In this document: one piece after another, positions 60,201 through 64,000 of the stretch | How the letters are laid out: each line of letters begins with the position of its first letter | Position numbering within the stretch: the first letter of the stretch is position 1 | Translations under genes and position numbers: made by a program | From: Tetmemena sp. SeJ-2015 | Taxonomy: Eukaryota; Ciliophora; Spirotrichea; Sporadotrichida; Oxytrichidae | DNA length: 64,000 bases | Direction: 5' to 3' | Assembly (NCBI GenBank): GCA_027382625.1 | Contig: JAJKFJ010022690.1 | Span: forward strand, 1 to 64,000 | Notes under the pieces: model-generated | What the model was told of the DNA's origin: nothing | The model's input: the letters and a program-made list of their open reading frames with translations, nothing else | Databases searched by the model: none

Positions 60201-60976
60201 TGCACTAAAAACCGAAGGATTGTCAATTAAAGATTTGATTTTAGAGAAATAAAGTTAGAAAAGTTTATTGAATTTAAAGTTTAATGGCAATAAATAAAAT
60301 ACTAAACTGAAGGATTGTTTTTTCTCTCAAATGGATTTATTTTCCTAGTTCTATTTAGGCTTTGTAAAGAAGAATCATATGGATCTTCTAGTTTAGCGAG
60401 ATTCTTTCTCCTGCTAATTGTTTCCAGGTTGATTATATTAAGTTTGCCCTTTTAAGATTCTTTCTCCTCCATTATTTGGCTTCTATCAGTTAGATCTATC
60501 TAGCTAATTCCACTCCTACTTGGGGTTATAGTTATATTGTGGGCTCTTTCCCTGGTGGTTAAATCTTAAAAGTTGATTTAGCTTTCACCCCCTCTGGTTG
60601 AAGTTTGCATAATTGATTCAAAAGCATTTCTAGAAATCTTGCTCTAAGAGTATAAATCGGTTCTATGTAGTTCTCTCTCTGTTTAGGGGGCCTTTGATAT
60701 TACAGTAGTAGAGCGTTGGCTGTTATTGCTAGGAAGCAAATCGTCTTTGAGGAATCTACTGAGCTCTTTATCGCTCTGTTTGACAATTTAGTTCATGTTT
60801 TTCAAACCTCTGTTCAAATAGACAGTTTAATTCTAATTCCTCAAAGTCATGTGCCCTTTTCTACAGGTGGAGTTCACTCTGTAGATTGAAGCATTAGGCT
60901 AATTGAAGGCTATGGACTCATAGGGATTAATGCTGTGCTCCTAGGAAGGAGAAATAATCCCACTAAAGTGTCTCAT
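57208..60976 (-). CDS. Long coiled-coil / Ser-rich protein
   Basis: ATG 60976 opens MRHFSGIISPSQEHSINPYE, a Ser/Asn/Gln-rich N-terminus. An AT-rich interruption (about 60110-60310) follows, then VEFLLDSFILANPKNKFFNG, a short intron near 59890, and KKESTKDILTLLINYFSTLL. The middle is Pro/Ser-rich (SPSPVNLKPSNSHADRTSNQ). The C-terminal third is coiled coil (EEEIIRQLEKILNEQ; LLKRLEKIQSDSRLPSLRDE; QFIIDERVKKNIEKSKNYGK), ending with TGA at 57208. Several short frame changes near 57650-57800 show unresolved introns or IESs. It probably encodes a cytoskeletal or basal-body scaffold. Confidence 0.65.
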
Positions 60977-61052
60977 CAAAAAAGTTAATATAATTATTTT
61001 TACTTCATTTTATCAACTTACAAATAGCTATGGAGTGTTATTTTAATCAAAG

Positions 61053-62657
61053 TCAACATATTAAAACTTTAATAGTAATAAAATGCTACAACAAATCATG
61101 CATATTCTCAAATTTACAATGCTATATATAATAATAATAATAATAATAACAACGCATGTTAGACGAACTAGCGTCTTGCGTGTTATATGTTAAACTTAAG
61201 GAGGCTATACAGCCTCCCGTGTTATCGGAAACAGTATTTAGCTAATCAAACACACTGTCATTTGTCTGATCTGTCTGTCTGTTCCTTTCTTCGCTCTGTT
61301 TGTTGTTTTCTCACAGAGCTGTCTATCGGCGCACTCAAAAACTCACTCCGCCATTTCCAAGTTGTCCTGATTTCTTCTTCGAATCTCTTTATGATCGCCT
61401 TAGCTTCTTTCCAGTTTAAGATGAAGGCTTTCTTAGACCTAATAAATGCTCATAAAAGAACATCTTTCTCTGGTTATGCTTTTCTTTTTAGGCGCTATTC
61501 CATAGAGGATTCATAGGTTGTTTGTATTCAATATAGTTGAAGATTAGGTCTTAGGTTACTGAACTCTTAGTGACCTATTTAATACAACCATTAATCCATC
61601 TTTCCATTTCTTTGAGATTCTTGAAGTTAGAGTATCGAGTTTCCAAGTTCGATGTATCGTTATTAAGTACCGAACTGTCGGAGGAAATATTATCAGCATC
61701 AATTGGTTCTCGTGTTTTATCCCACATAGGTAGGAATTCATAAACAAGGGGGAGAGATGCTCTTCTGATGTTCGATTGTTTTTCTTCCTCAGTCTCGTCT
61801 CTGTTTTTAATTGACAACTGGTTCTTAACTTACTAGTGACTGTCATGTTGTATGGGTACAGTCTTTGTCGTTCTCGTTGTGGATTCTTGTTTAGGCTACC
61901 TTGATGTTTTGGCTTCAATCTATCTCTATTTATTTTGCTAGATTTCTAGAGAGATTTTAAGCCTTTCTTCTTCCATTCTTTGGAGGTAGCTTTGATTGTC
62001 AAATACAGGCACCTTAATAGGTTTGGGTATAGGTATCTGTTCAGACATTGGGGTATCTACTAATGATATGTCTAAAAGTTCAAAGATAGGTTTAAGGTTA
62101 GTAGATTTAAGTTCCTCAAATGTGTTCTGGTGGTTATTGATACCGGCCTGATGTTAGGTCAGAATCTGTTCGGGCAGATCAGATTCTGTTCTTTGTGACG
62201 TCATCGTTAATTGGGGGTACTAAATAGGAATGTGTATCTTTTAAGGTTGAGGTTATTAAATACCCTTCCCAAATATGTCGTCTTTTGGCTTCGAGACTTT
62301 TATTTCTTCAGTCTTGGACTATGATTTGGTCTCGGTTTTACATATTTCCACTAGCATATGAGAGCTTTCTGGTAAGTTAGATTGGGTCTTGGGACGTCTC
62401 GACCATCTTTTAACTTAATTTCTGTATTTCTGGATGTTATGGGAGACTGTTGGAATGAAGTAAGACATTAGAGTCTTAAGTAGGTAGCTCTATTTTCTTT
62501 ATCTGTAGAGCTTGACTAACATTCCAGGAAGACCACCAATAAGATTGCTCGATCCTGTTTTGTTTGATAGGAGAGCTATCCATTGCCACGCGACCGCTTG
62601 ATGCCACCTAGGTATGGTTTTATCGTATTGGGGTCGGAGTTGAGAGTAGTTCGTCAT
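61053..62657 (-). CDS. 534-aa uninterrupted ORF, uncharacterised, candidate germline-limited gene
   Basis: A single frame of 535 codons runs from ATG 62657 to TGA 61053 with many TAA/TAG Gln codons. The N-terminus reads MTNYSQLRPQYDKTIPRWHQ then AVAWQWIALLSNKTGSSNLI. The middle has PIPKPIKVPVFDNQSYLQRM and a Gln/Arg-rich helix. Later come ASLPLVYEFLPMWDKTREPI and SNFKNLKEMERWINGCIKQV. The last 60 codons cross a (TAA)n microsatellite giving a Tyr run, so the real end may be earlier. The DNA is less AT-rich than its flanks and needs no intron or IES. It lies almost entirely between two near-identical 17-bp direct repeats. No family recognised. Confidence 0.6.
61119..61135. repeat. Left 17-bp direct repeat around the 534-aa ORF
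   Basis: ATGCTATATATAATAAT. It matches 62714-62730 at 16 of 17 positions in the same orientation. It runs into a (TAA)n microsatellite up to about 61148. Confidence 0.6.
61200..61217. repeat. Short perfect hairpin
   Basis: GGAGGCT, loop ATAC, AGCCTCC. The stem is seven base pairs, inside the 3' part of the 534-aa ORF. If the gene ends near here, it could be an RNA 3' hairpin. Confidence 0.45.
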
Positions 62658-62713
62658 TTCGTACTAGTTTAGTACGGGCACTCAATCAACTTTTTAATTT
62701 AATAAAAAAAAAT

Positions 62714-62730
62714 ATGCTATATATGATAAT
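62714..62730. repeat. Right 17-bp direct repeat around the 534-aa ORF
   Basis: ATGCTATATATGATAAT. It differs from the left copy by one A-to-G change. Such flanking repeats fit an IES pointer or a target-site duplication, but the AT-rich, TA-repeat nature makes chance similarity possible. Confidence 0.6.
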
Positions 62731-62779
62731 TGTTACATTTTAAATTGCTGATAAAGAGTAAAAAGACGATGCTAGTGCA

Positions 62780-64000
62780 ATGAGTCATCCTAACTTCCAT
62801 GTTCTAAAAGTGTGAAGTGAAAAACTAAAGATAGACGATGCCTCAATCAGCATGAACCTACTTCCAAATGAAGACTCCAATTCTGAATGGCATTCTAAAC
62901 ATAGATTTTATTCATAAGAGTAAAATACCAATTCTTAATAGACCCTGTTTACTATATGATCACATTTTCATGCTTATAAGTTAATTGATCTATAAGAATC
63001 TTCTTCCCGTTGAGTCACAACAATTAAAACAGACGCTTGGAGATTGAAACTCTCAGAAATATGCTAGTGTTGAAAGTTTCGACATCTTGAAGCCACTTCC
63101 CATTTTGCCTGTCCTATATTTAAATTGTTGTTCATAGAGGAAAGGATCCCCTTGAACTTAAAAAGTCAAGATTGTAGTTTACTGATAGGACTGAAGTTAT
63201 TAAAAATATCCTTTCATGCATAATATAAAGTGGAATTTAAGCAGCACCCCTTGAATGACAACGTCAAACTCTACAAAAACTGCAATGCCCAGTCTCACAA
63301 TTTCTACAACCTCTAGTGCATGAAGTGTGGAGATAGATAACTTCCAAAAATAAATCATCTTTTGGGATAGGAGGTTTTTAAAGAAAATGATAGGTAAAAT
63401 GTAAAAAAATTGATGTTCGAGAACTATTCGGAAAATAAATAAGTGCATTGATGAATTTATTAGAACAGTTTTATTAAAATAGTTACTGTGAAGGTTTTAA
63501 AATTGCAATACTTTGAAAATAATTTCTCTGTAAGCTAATAAGATCCGATATTTAAGAATTCAAGACTCATATACCAATTAATTCCTCCTAAAACTGCTTA
63601 ATCTACAAGAGAGTATGCTCTATACGTACTAAATAAAAGTTTGATGGAAGGGAAATACAAATAGCTTGGTAAATATCAACCCATCAATTTTTACAAGGAA
63701 ATATTTTCTATTTAACTTAGATTCACTGAGTTAGGATTTAAAGTTCAATGTATAAAGTATAGAAAGCAATAAGGCCCAAGTTTATTTTTAAGATGCATCA
63801 GATACGACTTTGAAATTTGACAGCCTTTTTGAAAGTGGAAACCTGGAAAAGGTATTCCAGTAATTCTCCAGCTAAACTTACATTCTAATCTTAAGAGGAG
63901 AGTATAACCCTCTCAAAAGCAATCATCGTCAATGGTTTAATTTCAAAGCAGCTAATTTTAGGCCGAATACTGAATATAGATTTGTGTTTTTAACACTTAC
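62780..64000 (+). CDS. Cytosolic carboxypeptidase (CCP/AGBL, M14 family), N-terminal part
   Basis: CCP/AGBL enzymes remove glutamates from tubulin in cilia. At 63820-63995 the plus strand reads LKFDSLFESGNLEKVFQ, then NHRQWFNFKAANFRPNTEYR and FVFL, matching the N-domain (FxSGNL...QWFxF...YRF) that precedes the zinc carboxypeptidase domain, which lies beyond the window. Upstream coding includes REYALYVLNKSLMEGKYKQL, a Cys pair segment NLQCMKCGDRQL, and a start MSHPNFHVLK at 62780. Interruptions of 21-22 nt occur at about 62804-62830, 63441-63461 and 63781-63802; they can be read as very short GT-AG introns or as IESs. One frame change near 63060 is unresolved. Confidence 0.78.

Noticed and set aside
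61127..61148. (TAA)n run as evidence of a poly-Tyr domain
   Set aside because: It is a simple microsatellite at the end of an open frame; coding status of that end is doubtful.
1..64000. Many apparent frame stops (TAA, TAG) suggesting pseudogenes
   Set aside because: They fall at Gln positions in conserved proteins and in Gln runs, so they are sense codons here.
1..64000. Telomere repeats (C4A4 type), CRISPR arrays, tRNA or rRNA genes
   Set aside because: No tandem telomeric repeats, no spaced direct-repeat arrays and no recognisable tRNA or rRNA sequence were seen on reading.

Overview
The window is AT-rich nuclear DNA from a ciliate that reads TAA and TAG as glutamine and uses only TGA as stop. 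Conserved proteins (VPS13, ARMC9, TSG101, UNC-50, MOK kinase, a CTD-type phosphatase, a Nudix hydrolase, a cytosolic carboxypeptidase) read through only under that code, often with TAA, TAG, CAA and CAG mixed in one Gln run. Canonical GT-AG introns of about 30-60 nt are common.

The main result is that this looks like germline (micronuclear) DNA of a spirotrich/hypotrich-type ciliate, not somatic macronuclear DNA. Several genes are broken by short AT-rich inserts without GT-AG ends. Each insert is bounded by a 3-8 bp direct repeat, and removing one repeat plus the insert restores both the frame and a conserved motif. I resolved nine: three in the Nudix gene, four in the phosphatase gene, one in UNC-50 and one in the INO80B-like gene. 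A tenth, in TSG101, is likely. They behave as internal eliminated sequences (IESs) with pointer repeats. All resolved ones are unscrambled. The genus is inference.

Layout. 1-8 kb: partial membrane protein, two uncharacterised minus-strand genes, a diverged intergenic duplication, TSG101/VPS23 (+) and a 235-codon ORF (+). 8-13 kb: Myb protein (+) with a long AT-rich interruption, then the Nudix hydrolase (-). 13.4-27.3 kb: one very large VPS13 gene (-). 27.9-30.6 kb: CTD phosphatase (+) convergent with a twin-CX9C protein (-). 30.7-34.7 kb: two Gln/Asn/Ser-rich genes (+). 34.8-38.0 kb: ARMC9 (-). 38.3-42.3 kb: uncharacterised genes and a 720-aa RING protein (-). 42.97-44.85 kb: a strikingly GC-rich island with a decayed transposase-like gene facing a second decayed gene. 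45-50.3 kb: a second RING gene, MOK kinase, a multi-pass membrane protein and a small EF-hand protein, all (-). 50.5-57.1 kb: INO80B-like (-), RGG protein (+), SANT protein (-), UNC-50 (+). 57.2-61.0 kb: long coiled-coil gene (-). 61.05-62.66 kb: an uninterrupted 534-aa ORF (-) flanked by near-identical direct repeats. 62.8 kb to the end: tubulin-type cytosolic carboxypeptidase (+), cut by the window edge.

Several genes point to membrane traffic (VPS13, TSG101, UNC-50) and cilia (ARMC9, MOK, carboxypeptidase), as expected for a ciliate; no operon-like organisation is implied. The RING genes, the GC-rich island and the 534-aa ORF carry neither IESs nor introns, unlike their neighbours, which makes them candidates for germline-limited or germline-expressed DNA.
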